Source: an uncultured Acidobacteriota bacterium (GTDB lineage Bacteria > Acidobacteriota > Terriglobia > Terriglobales > Acidobacteriaceae). Taken from it: DNA of 8,413 nucleotides. The position numbers were made by a program, and so were the translations under genes. Below are positions 1 to 8,179 of this stretch, one piece after another (within the stretch, counting starts at the first letter, position 1; every line of letters begins with the position of its first letter). Below the pieces are notes generated by a model. The model saw only the letters and a list, made by a program, of their open reading frames with translations. It searched no databases and had not been told where the DNA came from. The DNA lies in contig CAIZGA010000451.1 of the NCBI GenBank assembly GCA_903932385.1, positions 1 through 8,413 of the forward strand. Reading direction: 5' to 3'.

Positions 1-2878
<2,878 letters not shown>

Positions 2879-2890
2879 TTTTAAATTGCT

Positions 2891-2895
2891 GGAGG
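2891..2895 (+). promoter_or_regulatory. Strong Shine-Dalgarno (GGAGG) that sets the DinB start
   Basis: GGAGG lies eight bases before the ATG at 2904. It would be inside the reading frame if the upstream TTG at 2886 were used, so it supports ATG 2904 as the true start. It contrasts with ligA, which has no such site. Confidence 0.85.
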
Positions 2896-2903
2896 ATCCT
2901 TCG

Positions 2904-3446
2904 ATGCAGCAACTGAATGATTCCATCGCTCTGTTGTCCCGCACTCCGGCAACGCTCAACGCGCAACTGCGCAATCTGCCCGACACATGGCTCCGCGCCA
3001 ACGAAGGCGAAAACACATGGGACGCCTTTGAAATTCTCGGCCACTTGATTTACGGCGAGCAGGCAAACTGGATGCCGCGTGCGCGAATGATTTTGCAAAC
3101 CGGCGATACACTGCCGTTCGCGGCCTTCGACCGCCGTGGCCACATCAACGCAATGCAAAATAAAACCATCGCGCAGTTGCTGGATGAGTTCGTACAATTG
3201 CGCTCGCAGAACCTGGCCGAGTTGCTCGCATGGAATTTGCAGCCGGAAGATTTCAACCGGCGCGGTCAGCATCCTGCACTCGGCACCGTTACGTTGTCGC
3301 AGTTGATTGCCGCTTGGACCGTGCACGACCTCACACATCTCCACCAGTTGTCGAGAGTGCTGGCGCACCAGTACCGCGAGGCCGTCGGCCCCTGGAATAA
3401 ATTTTTAGGTGTGCTGCAATGCAGCGGCCACAGCGAGCCGCGATGA
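2904..3446 (+). CDS. DinB-superfamily four-helix-bundle protein (DinB_2-like)
   Basis: A 180-residue soluble, largely helical protein. It has the DinB/YfiT-type metal triad: His47 in the motif ILGHLIYGE, then His141 and His145 in WTVHDLTHLHQL, spaced as usual for PF12867-type members. This superfamily includes metal-dependent thiol transferases and DNA-damage-inducible proteins; many members have no assigned substrate, so no reaction is claimed. It begins 25 bp after the ligA stop with its own strong SD, and is probably cotranscribed with ligA. It ends 12 bp from the stop of the convergent ABM gene, leaving no room for a separate terminator. Length and domain coverage look complete. Confidence 0.85.
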   Translation: MQQLNDSIALLSRTPATLNAQLRNLPDTWLRANEGENTWDAFEILGHLIYGEQANWMPRARMILQTGDTLPFAAFDRRGHINAMQNKTIAQLLDEFVQLRSQNLAELLAWNLQPEDFNRRGQHPALGTVTLSQLIAAWTVHDLTHLHQLSRVLAHQYREAVGPWNKFLGVLQCSGHSEPR

Positions 3447-3458
3447 TGCCGCGAAAAA

Positions 3459-3746
3459 TTACGCCAGCGCTTCCAGCTCTTCCATGCTGCGTTGCTTCAT
3501 CAACTGGTACAGCCCGCCGATGGCAAACTGCGCAAAGTGCGGCGTGTTGCGGTGGAACTCCAGCGCGTCATCATCCTTGTACTGCTCGTAGATGAGCACG
3601 GTGCATTCCTCGCCTTTCACGAAGTGCGGCACATAACTCACGCAGCCCGGCTCCTGCCGAGAAGCCGCAGTCAGCTTTTCCAGGATGCCGCGTACTTCAT
3701 TGCGGTCATCAGGCGAAAATTCCATGCGCACGTTAAAGCTGATCAT
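3459..3746 (-). CDS. Antibiotic-biosynthesis-monooxygenase (ABM) domain protein, YgiN-like
   Basis: A 95-residue single-domain protein of the dimeric ferredoxin-like alpha+beta barrel type (PF03992). Visible hallmarks are the opening beta strand ISFNVRMEF, the EPGCVSY turn (32-38), a YEQY strand (53-56) and the HRNTPHFAQF helix (65-74) with His65 and His70. Family members act as small cofactor-free quinone/quinol monooxygenases or as heme-degrading or stress proteins; the substrate cannot be told from sequence. The start ATG at 3746 follows GAGGAG (3757 to 3752 on the minus strand) by five bases. It lies 109 bp downstream of purA in the same direction. I see no convincing purA terminator in the gap, so readthrough is possible. 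It converges with DinB. Confidence 0.88.
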   Translation of the reverse strand: MISFNVRMEFSPDDRNEVRGILEKLTAASRQEPGCVSYVPHFVKGEECTVLIYEQYKDDDALEFHRNTPHFAQFAIGGLYQLMKQRSMEELEALA

Positions 3747-3855
3747 GTTGGCTCCTCTAGTTCAAATACTTAACGGTGATTTGCAGTGATGGCTGCGATG
3801 CAAAGCATGATGGAAAAATCAAAATCATCATTGCAATCATTGTTAAGTTTTGTTC
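3747..3855. other. AT-rich spacer between purA and the ABM gene
   Basis: Short gap holding the ABM Shine-Dalgarno at its left end. It contains an 8-bp palindrome ATTGCAAT (about 3828-3835) and a weak ATGC-AAA-GCAT hairpin, but no stem followed by a U-run that would serve as a clear terminator, and no convincing promoter. Confidence 0.5.
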
Positions 3856-5166
3856 TTACTTCAGTACTGCTGCAAAATCCGGCAGCGTCATCGTCTGTTC
3901 GCGGTCGGGCCCGGTGGAAACCATGCCAATCTTCGCGCCGGTCTCGCGCTCCACAAAGTGCAGGTAGTCCTGCGCCACCTTGGGCAGCTTGTCGAACTCC
4001 GTGATGCCCTCGGTGGAACTGTTCCAACCCTTCAGCTTGGTGTACACCGGCTCCACAGACTCCAGCCCGCGAATGTCCGCCGGAATGTAATCAATCAATT
4101 TGCCGTTCAATTTGTATCCCGTGCAGATGGGAATTTCTTCCAGCGTGTCCAGCACGTCCATCTTGGTCACCACCAGCCACTCGGTGCCGTTGATGGCGTT
4201 GGAGTAGCGCAGCAGCGGCAGGTCCAGCCAGCCGCAGCGGCGCGGGCGCCCGGTCACTGCGCCGTATTCGTTGCCGCGCGCGCGCAGTACTTCGCCGGTT
4301 TCGTCGTGGATCTCGGTCGGGAAGGGCCCCTCGCCCACGCGTGTCACGTACGCCTTGGTCACTCCGATCACGGTGCCAATCTGCGTTGGGCCAACGCCGG
4401 TGCCGGTCACAGCGCCGCCCGCGGTGGCAGAGCTCGACGTCACAAACGGATACGTTCCGTGGTCGATATCCAGCAGCGCTCCCTGCGCGCCTTCAAACAT
4501 CACGCTCTCGCCTGCGGCAATGGCCTTGTTCAGCAGCACGGAAGTATCGGTGACAAACGGTGCCACCAGCTCCGCCGCGCGTGCATATTCTTCGTAGATG
4601 CTTTTCGGGTCCAGCGGCTCGGTGCCAAACAGCGCGCGCGCAATGGTGTTCTTCTCGTGGCAGGCGTTTTCAATGTGGGTGCGCAGCAGCGCAGGATTCA
4701 ACAGGTCCACCACACGCAGGCCGTTGCGATGCATCTTGTCTTCATACGCCGGGCCAATGCCGCGGCTGGTGGTGCCAATCTTCGTGCGTCCGGGCGCGTT
4801 CTCCGCCGCCAGCTCAATCATGCGGTGGTAGGGCAAAATCACCTGCGCGCGGTTGGAGACGAACAGCTGTCCATCCACCGGCAGTCCGGCGTCCTTCAGC
4901 TTCTGCACTTCGCTCAGGAAGGCCATCGGGTCCAGCACCACGCCATTGCCGATAACGCCGCGGCAGCCCGGGCGCAGCACGCCGCAGGGAATCAACTGTA
5001 ATACAAATTTTTTGCCGCGAATGATGACGGTGTGTCCGGCATTGTGGCCGCCGGCATAGCGAGCCACCACGTTGAAATGCTCCGAGAGCACGTCAACAAT
5101 TTTTCCCTTGCCTTCATCGCCCCACTGGGCGCCCAGTACTACGGCGGACTTCTTCACTTGGCTCAC
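3856..5166 (-). CDS. purA: Adenylosuccinate synthetase PurA
   Basis: A 436-residue cytosolic enzyme joining IMP and aspartate with GTP to form adenylosuccinate, the first committed step to AMP. It shows QWGDEGKGK (residues 14-22) with catalytic Asp17, GGHNAGHT with catalytic His45, GIGPAYEDK, the nucleotide/IMP loop TSSSATAGGAVTGTGV, TKMDVLD (guanine-recognising; TKLD is commoner) and the C-terminal STGPDR base-binding motif. The start chosen is GTG at 5166 (VSQVKKSAVVLG): AAGGA lies six bases upstream and homology begins immediately after. An in-frame TTG at 5265 would add 33 residues resembling a signal peptide, which makes no sense for a cytosolic enzyme, so that stretch is read as 5' leader. 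ABM follows downstream; the REPtron lies upstream. Confidence 0.97.
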   Translation of the reverse strand: MSQVKKSAVVLGAQWGDEGKGKIVDVLSEHFNVVARYAGGHNAGHTVIIRGKKFVLQLIPCGVLRPGCRGVIGNGVVLDPMAFLSEVQKLKDAGLPVDGQLFVSNRAQVILPYHRMIELAAENAPGRTKIGTTSRGIGPAYEDKMHRNGLRVVDLLNPALLRTHIENACHEKNTIARALFGTEPLDPKSIYEEYARAAELVAPFVTDTSVLLNKAIAAGESVMFEGAQGALLDIDHGTYPFVTSSSATAGGAVTGTGVGPTQIGTVIGVTKAYVTRVGEGPFPTEIHDETGEVLRARGNEYGAVTGRPRRCGWLDLPLLRYSNAINGTEWLVVTKMDVLDTLEEIPICTGYKLNGKLIDYIPADIRGLESVEPVYTKLKGWNSSTEGITEFDKLPKVAQDYLHFVERETGAKIGMVSTGPDREQTMTLPDFAAVLK

Positions 5167-5271
5167 GTTATTTCCTTCTGTGTCGCTTGCTTGGATTGGT
5201 CGTTTGAAGCAGAAGCATTTGCTGCGAGGGGCGGCAGACAATACCAGCAAAAAAGCCACGCCCAAATAACC

Positions 5272-5277
5272 ATTCTA
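5272..5277 (-). promoter_or_regulatory. Candidate -10 box of purA
   Basis: The minus strand reads TAGAAT from 5277 to 5272, giving a predicted start near 5265 and a leader of about 99 bases before the GTG. No matching -35 is obvious. The rest of the upstream gap to the REPtron (5278-5369) shows nothing else recognisable. Confidence 0.3.
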
Positions 5278-5369
5278 CCGTGAGCCGCACCCCGCGAGGC
5301 AGTATTCTGCCACCGTTACTGCGTCTAGTTCTGCTTATCTTGGAATGAATTTACAGACTTGGAGATAAG

Positions 5370-5394
5370 TTAAGGGCATGGCTTTAGCCATGCC
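5370..5394 (+). repeat. Outer left REP hairpin
   Basis: After TTAAGG comes GGCATGGC (5375-5382), loop TTTA, then GCCATGCC (5387-5394): an 8-bp perfect stem. It is the inverted partner of 5928-5952. The two differences from that partner fall on the same base pair of the stem (A/T pair here versus G/C pair there), so pairing is kept. Confidence 0.85.
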
Positions 5395-5414
5395 GTATTA
5401 TCGGAACTTGATTT

Positions 5415-5433
5415 GCGGCTTTAGCCGCTGAGG
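5415..5433 (+). repeat. Inner left REP hairpin, carrying the RAYT Shine-Dalgarno
   Basis: GCGGC (5415-5419), loop TTTA, GCCGC (5424-5428), followed by TGAGG. The 19 bases are exactly the reverse complement of 5889-5907. The GAGG at 5430-5433 is seven bases from the RAYT ATG, so the repeat tail also acts as ribosome site. Confidence 0.85.
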
Positions 5434-5440
5434 CCAGATC

Positions 5441-5914
5441 ATGTCCATCCCGAAGAGATCCAGCGCACCTGGAACATACTTTGTGACCACTGGCTGCTGG
5501 AATAAAAAGAGCATCTTTCAAGTCACACGCAATGCAGATTTATTCCTGGATGTACTCAACTCTTATCGCAAACATTTTCTATTACATGGATTCGTTGTAA
5601 TGCCAGATCATGTTCATTTACTGCTCACGCCGCTCGACATCACACTGGAGCGAACCATGCAGTACATCAAGGGTGGATTTTCATTTCGTCTATCAAAAGA
5701 GCTTGGTATAAAGATGGAAGTCTGGCAGAGGGGATTTATCGATCATAGGATTCGCAACCAAGCTGATTTTCAGACGCGATTGAACTACATTCATCAAAAT
5801 CCGATCCGTGCTGGATTGGCTGATCAGGAGTCACGATATGCATATTCATCAGCGTGTGGACAGTGGACAATGGATCCGCTGAGATTAGCCTCAGCGGCTA
5901 AAGCCGCGATTTGA
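5441..5914 (+). CDS. REP-associated tyrosine transposase (RAYT, Y1/HUH family)
   Basis: A 157-residue single-strand DNA nuclease of the TnpA_REP/IS200-like class, similar in length to E. coli RAYT (about 165). Motifs: YFVTT first strand (13-17), the HUH signature MPDHVHLLL with His57 and His59, and the catalytic tyrosine Tyr116 in NYIHQNPIRAGL. YAYSSA follows, as in relatives. Family enzymes cut REP hairpins through a 5'-phosphotyrosine link, and the REPs on both sides are its expected substrates. The ATG at 5441 follows GAGG by seven bases. The last residues (LASAAKAAI) are encoded by the inner right REP. The gene appears intact, with no frameshift or internal stop and all catalytic residues. 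It is AT-richer than the housekeeping neighbours. Confidence 0.93.
   Translation: MSIPKRSSAPGTYFVTTGCWNKKSIFQVTRNADLFLDVLNSYRKHFLLHGFVVMPDHVHLLLTPLDITLERTMQYIKGGFSFRLSKELGIKMEVWQRGFIDHRIRNQADFQTRLNYIHQNPIRAGLADQESRYAYSSACGQWTMDPLRLASAAKAAI
5889..5907 (-). repeat. Inner right REP hairpin, inside the RAYT 3' coding end
   Basis: GCGGC (5894-5898), loop TAAA, GCCGC (5903-5907), preceded by CCTCA. It is the perfect 19-bp reverse complement of 5415-5433. It sits within the RAYT reading frame, encoding the Ala-rich C-terminus just before the TGA at 5912-5914. Confidence 0.85.
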
Positions 5915-5927
5915 GCAGACTTTGCAA

Positions 5928-5952
5928 GGCACGGCTAAAGCCGTGCCCTTAA
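5928..5952 (-). repeat. Outer right REP hairpin
   Basis: GGCACGGC (5928-5935), loop TAAA, GCCGTGCC (5940-5947), then CTTAA. It is the inverted partner of 5370-5394 with one compensated base-pair change. It could impede transcription from either side but has no U-run. Confidence 0.85.
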
Positions 5953-5979
5953 CTCATAGCAGTCGTTAATATCTTTTTG

Positions 5980-6285
5980 TTAGCTCAGATCCGTCCACAA
6001 TGGGAGCATGACGGGAAGGTCAAAGATAGCCTTGCACTGTTTGCAACGGTATTGATAGCCGCTTGGAGCACCGCGGCCAGCGATTAATTGACCGCTGCAT
6101 TCTTCACATTTTAATTGTTGTAGGTCAGCAATTTTATGCAGGTCTGAAGTCGTGACTTGATGATATTTGTTGCACTTTATACAGTTTCTGGTGATGTACC
6201 TGCCAGTTCTGCTCTTAACAAGAATCTCAGTTGCACCGCAGCATTTGGTTTGGTTGCCAGTAGGAATAAAGCGTTTCGTTTTCAT
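5980..6285 (-). CDS. Small double zinc-ribbon protein, unrecognised family
   Basis: A 101-residue basic protein with four Cys pairs: Cys15-Cys16, Cys35-x2-Cys38, Cys60-x2-Cys63 and Cys81-x2-Cys84. The last four form one clear zinc ribbon (CEEC...CKQC) and the first four probably a second. No membrane segment or catalytic motif is visible. The ATG at 6285 follows GAGG (6296 to 6293) by seven bases. I do not recognise the family; zinc ribbons of this size occur in nucleic-acid-binding and recruitment proteins and in mobile-element passengers. It is AT-rich (22/60 G+C in 6121-6180), ends 27 bp from the REPtron and diverges from mutM across 32 bp. The reading frame with SD and regular Cys spacing makes it a real gene; the function is unknown. 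Confidence 0.75.
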   Translation of the reverse strand: MKTKRFIPTGNQTKCCGATEILVKSRTGRYITRNCIKCNKYHQVTTSDLHKIADLQQLKCEECSGQLIAGRGAPSGYQYRCKQCKAIFDLPVMLPLWTDLS

Positions 6286-6305
6286 GGTGCAACCTCTGCA
6301 TCCAC

Positions 6306-6311
6306 TATGCT
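6306..6311 (+). promoter_or_regulatory. Candidate -10 box of mutM, predicting a leaderless mRNA
   Basis: TATGCT (TANNNT form) ends six bases before the mutM ATG at 6318, so the predicted +1 is the A of ATG. No Shine-Dalgarno precedes the ATG (the intervening bases are TATTTT). No good -35 is visible. The layout matches that in front of ligA. Confidence 0.4.
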
Positions 6312-6317
6312 TATTTT

Positions 6318-7118
6318 ATGCCTGAGCTGCCCGAAGTAGAAACCATTGCCAACGGAGTAGACGCGCGCGTTCGCGGCCAGCGCATCCGCGATCTCTGGCT
6401 GGGCAGCAAGCGCGAGCCGTTCAAATCCCCGCGCCCGCTCATCGTTCGCACTGTCAGCGGCCACCGCATCCAGCGTGTGCATCGCGTCGGCAAAACCATC
6501 GTCATGCAGCTCGATACCGGAGCCGAGTTCCTCATCCACCTCGGCATGACCGGCCGCCTGCTGGTCAATGACGCCGCCGCCGACATCCCGCCGCACACCC
6601 ATGCCATCCTGCATCTTGAAGATGGCCGCGACATCCGCTTCGTCGATCCGCGCCGCTTTGGCCGCCTCAGCGTGGTGCCCGCCGGGGGCTACGCCGGGCC
6701 GGGCAGCGAGCCGCTCACCATCTCCCCCACTGATTTCGCCGCGCTCTTCCGCCGCCGCAAAACGCCCATCAAAGCCGCCCTGCTCAACCAGAAACTCCTG
6801 CACGGCGTGGGCAATATCTACGCAGATGAATCCCTCTTCCACGCCGGCATCCGTCCGTTGCGCCACGCCGGCCGCCTCACCCGCGCCGAACTCGACCGCC
6901 TCCACCTGGCGCTGCAAAAAGTCCTGCGCAATGCCATCTCGCTCGGTGGCTCCTCCGTTTCCGACTATGTGGACGCCGACGGCGTGCGCGGCTTCTTCCA
7001 GCTCGAGCACCGCGTATACCTCCGCACCGGCGAACCCTGCCTCGTCTGCAAGACCCCCATCCGCCGCACCACCGTCGGCGGCCGAGGAACGCATTATTGT
7101 CCCAAATGCCAGAGTTAG
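6318..7118 (+). CDS. mutM: Formamidopyrimidine-DNA glycosylase MutM (Fpg)
   Basis: A 266-residue bifunctional base-excision repair enzyme that removes 8-oxoguanine and FaPy lesions and cleaves the abasic site by beta/delta elimination. The N-terminus MPELPEVET supplies the nucleophilic Pro2 together with Glu3 and Glu6; Lys59 (HRVGKT) matches the conserved phosphate-binding lysine. HLGMTG and FVDPRRFG (108-115) form the lesion-intercalation region; the H2TH segment LLNQKLLHGVGNIYADE (155-171) includes Asn166. The C-terminal zinc finger is C241-x2-C244-x16-C261-x2-C264 with GGRGTHYCPKCQ. The MPELPE start fixes the ATG, since Pro2 must be exposed after Met removal. There is no SD. It diverges from the zinc-ribbon gene. 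All catalytic and zinc residues are present. Confidence 0.98.
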   Translation: MPELPEVETIANGVDARVRGQRIRDLWLGSKREPFKSPRPLIVRTVSGHRIQRVHRVGKTIVMQLDTGAEFLIHLGMTGRLLVNDAAADIPPHTHAILHLEDGRDIRFVDPRRFGRLSVVPAGGYAGPGSEPLTISPTDFAALFRRRKTPIKAALLNQKLLHGVGNIYADESLFHAGIRPLRHAGRLTRAELDRLHLALQKVLRNAISLGGSSVSDYVDADGVRGFFQLEHRVYLRTGEPCLVCKTPIRRTTVGGRGTHYCPKCQS

Positions 7119-7429
7119 CGGCTACGGAATATGGAATTTAGTAGCCAAGCCACCCTGTAATCTTCGGTTTTCTGGAATTTTATATATAACAATCCCTGCA
7201 AGTTGTTGATTACATGAAACTGCAACTTTGGTGTGAGAATTGCTCTATGTAACAGCGAAGCCAGTGACGTACTTTACGGGTAACAAGCGGGTAAGAAAAC
7301 AGTAGGAAGCATTAAAGGCAGCTGACAATCCAGAGAAACCGCCACAGACAGGTTTCCGGAGCAGACGCCAGGCAGAAAATCTCAGGTCAGGGTAATAGCC
7401 CGGCTCCAGGATTCAAAGCCATTTCGGGA

Positions 7430-7444
7430 GGCCAGTGACTGGCC
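7430..7444. repeat. Hairpin after mutM region
   Basis: GGCCAG, loop TGA, CTGGCC: a perfect 6-bp stem, immediately followed by a second small inverted repeat TTAGA-AG-TCTAA (7446-7457). No U-run adjoins the stem, so it is not a clear intrinsic terminator. Confidence 0.5.
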
Positions 7445-7467
7445 CTTAGAAGTCTAAAAAGCATATC

Positions 7468-7492
7468 GGGCCGTGGCTAATCGCTACGGCCT
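7468..7492. repeat. Strong 10-bp hairpin with five-base loop
   Basis: GGGCCGTGGC (7468-7477), loop TAATC, GCTACGGCCT (7483-7492); ten pairs with two G-U. On the plus strand no U-run follows. On the minus strand a CTTTTT run comes about eight bases after the stem, so a weak minus-strand terminator is possible. Confidence 0.55.
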
Positions 7493-7496
7493 TGAT

Positions 7497-7536
7497 GCTT
7501 TAAGCAGCTTTAAGCCACTTTGTGCCGCTTTAAGCC
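7497..7536. repeat. Four tandem 10-bp repeats (GCTTTAAGCC type)
   Basis: Units are GCTTTAAGCA, GCTTTAAGCC, ACTTTGTGCC and GCTTTAAGCC, with the third matching at 7 of 10 positions. Each good unit contains the small dyad GCTT-T-AAGC. The 10-bp period places units on one face of the helix, as in cooperative operator arrays, though simple slippage is an alternative. Confidence 0.6.
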
Positions 7537-7579
7537 ACCCAAATACTTCCACAATCCCAGCCATCTCAGGTGGAAAACC

Positions 7580-7610
7580 TTGCTTGCCATCTCCCTGCAG
7601 GGCGTATACT
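7580..7610 (+). promoter_or_regulatory. Candidate promoter with a palindrome in its spacer
   Basis: The -10 box is TATACT at 7605-7610 (5 of 6). Possible -35 boxes are TTGCTT at 7580-7585 (spacer 19) or TTGCCA at 7584-7589 (5 of 6, spacer 15). The perfect 10-bp palindrome CCCTGCAGGG (7593-7602) lies between the boxes. Predicted start is near 7617, which would give the right-hand gene a leader of about 565 bases. The layout resembles promoters controlled from within the spacer (MerR type), but no regulator gene is nearby. Confidence 0.35.
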
Positions 7611-7714
7611 ATCTGTGTTGGCTCACCAGAGCGGCTGAAGTTCGGTGCCAAAGAGCATGAATTTGCCGGCCCCCGGATTCGCCAGTATCTCAGCAAACTG
7701 AATCAATTCAGGTC

Positions 7715-7739
7715 CCATAGGAAATGCAATTCCATAGGA
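7715..7739. repeat. Direct repeat CCATAGGA, 17 bp apart
   Basis: CCATAGGA occurs at 7715-7722 and 7732-7739, start to start 17 bp. The two copies sit on either side of GGAA-ATGCAA-TTCC, a weak dyad. Significance unknown. Confidence 0.4.
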
Positions 7740-7795
7740 TATGTTTTGATTCGTGCAGAGAAAATACCAAATGTGAGCACTCTGCTGTGAACGCT

Positions 7796-7816
7796 GCCGA
7801 TATTGTGGATATTGGC
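7796..7816. repeat. 8-bp hairpin
   Basis: GCCGATAT (7796-7803), loop TGTGG, ATATTGGC (7809-7816); eight pairs including one G-U. It lies in the proposed leader of the right-hand gene. Confidence 0.5.
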
Positions 7817-7882
7817 GAATGGCTGACAAGCAGAACTTTGATGAACTTGCGCTGATGCCACAGGAGTTTGACCGCCAAAGCA

Positions 7883-8098
7883 CTAACAGAAAACCAGGCC
7901 TGCTTCGGCAGGTGGATGCCGTGGGCAGATTGTTAGCCCGGGTCCATACAGACTGGTAAGGCCAAATAACTCCGACGTAGATGACAGCTGGTTCACCAGA
8001 CGTAAGGTGGAACCGCTGGAATCTCAGGAAATCAGACAGGAAACGGCAACGCCAATGCCCGCCGAAACGCTGAAACGGACCCGGGCTTTCGACTAACA
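7883..8098 (+). ncRNA. Candidate structured leader RNA with two exclusive pairings
   Basis: Form A: CTAACA (7883-7888) pairs with TGTTAG (7931-7936), closing a three-way junction. Its arms are a stem CCTGC-TTCG-GCAGG (7899-7912, a stable UUCG tetraloop, extendable by CCA/TGG across a two-base bulge) and TGCC-GTG-GGCA (7917-7927). Form B: the same TGTTAG plus the adjoining CCCGGGTCC (7931-7945) pairs with GGACCCGGG (8077-8085) and a second CTAACA (8093-8098), a 15-bp long-range stem with one seven-base bulge. The two forms cannot coexist. Between the long-range arms lies CTGG-TTCA-CCAG flanked by ACGT copies. It matches no RNA family I can name and may be a switch, autoregulatory leader or independent RNA. 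Confidence 0.4.
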
Positions 8099-8163
8099 CA
8101 ACGCATCTGGTCTCCGCCCGTCGGGCACCAGCAGATCGTGAAACATGCAACATCAGGCAGCAA

Positions 8164-8179
8164 TGCACCGGGAAGTGCA
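8164..8179 (+). promoter_or_regulatory. Hairpin presenting the ribosome binding site in its loop
   Basis: TGCAC (8164-8168), loop CGGGAA, GTGCA (8175-8179), ending three bases before the ATG at 8183. The only Shine-Dalgarno-like run (GGGAAG, 8170-8175) is in and next to the loop, so folding could limit or display it. The stem is only five pairs. Confidence 0.45.

Larger units (their letters stand above)
5370..5952 (+). mobile_element. REPtron: RAYT gene enclosed by two nested pairs of inverted REP hairpins
   Basis: A 583-bp unit. The outer ends are an imperfect 25-bp inverted repeat (5370-5394 and 5928-5952, 23 of 25 identical) and the inner ends a perfect 19-bp inverted repeat (5415-5433 and 5889-5907). 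All four are hairpins sharing the core GGCTTTAGCC. Between them is a Y1-type transposase gene. Each flank begins or ends with TTAAGGGC in inverted orientation. Similar REP/RAYT units are known as REPtrons or BIMEs; RAYTs are usually domesticated rather than freely transposing. No target-site duplication is visible. Sampled G+C (23/60 in 5521-5580) is far below that of the neighbouring housekeeping genes. Confidence 0.85.

Noticed and set aside
3850..5001. 383-codon plus-strand frame across purA
   Set aside because: Antisense shadow of purA with no recognisable domain; purA motifs are all on the minus strand.
5370..5952. CRISPR array
   Set aside because: The four repeats are inverted hairpins of two kinds framing a transposase gene, not regularly spaced direct repeats with unique spacers.
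7214..7252. 12-residue leader-peptide-like frame MKLQLWCENCSM
   Set aside because: No ribosome site, no run of a regulatory amino acid, and no attenuator directly after it.
7468..7492. Intrinsic terminator of mutM
   Set aside because: The stem is strong but about 350 bases from the mutM stop and has no following U-run on the plus strand.
7484..7696. 70-codon minus-strand frame
   Set aside because: It starts at TTG without a ribosome site and shows no motif; it ends inside the strong hairpin.
7473..7790. 105-codon plus-strand frame starting with GTG inside the 7468-7492 hairpin
   Set aside because: No Shine-Dalgarno, composition unlike a folded protein, and it overlaps the repeats and promoter-like site.
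7880..8100. RNase P RNA, tmRNA, SRP RNA or a tRNA
   Set aside because: I looked for their conserved sequences (for example GAGGAAAGTCC, tmRNA and tRNA 3' ends, the SRP GGAAGCAGCC loop) on both strands and found none.
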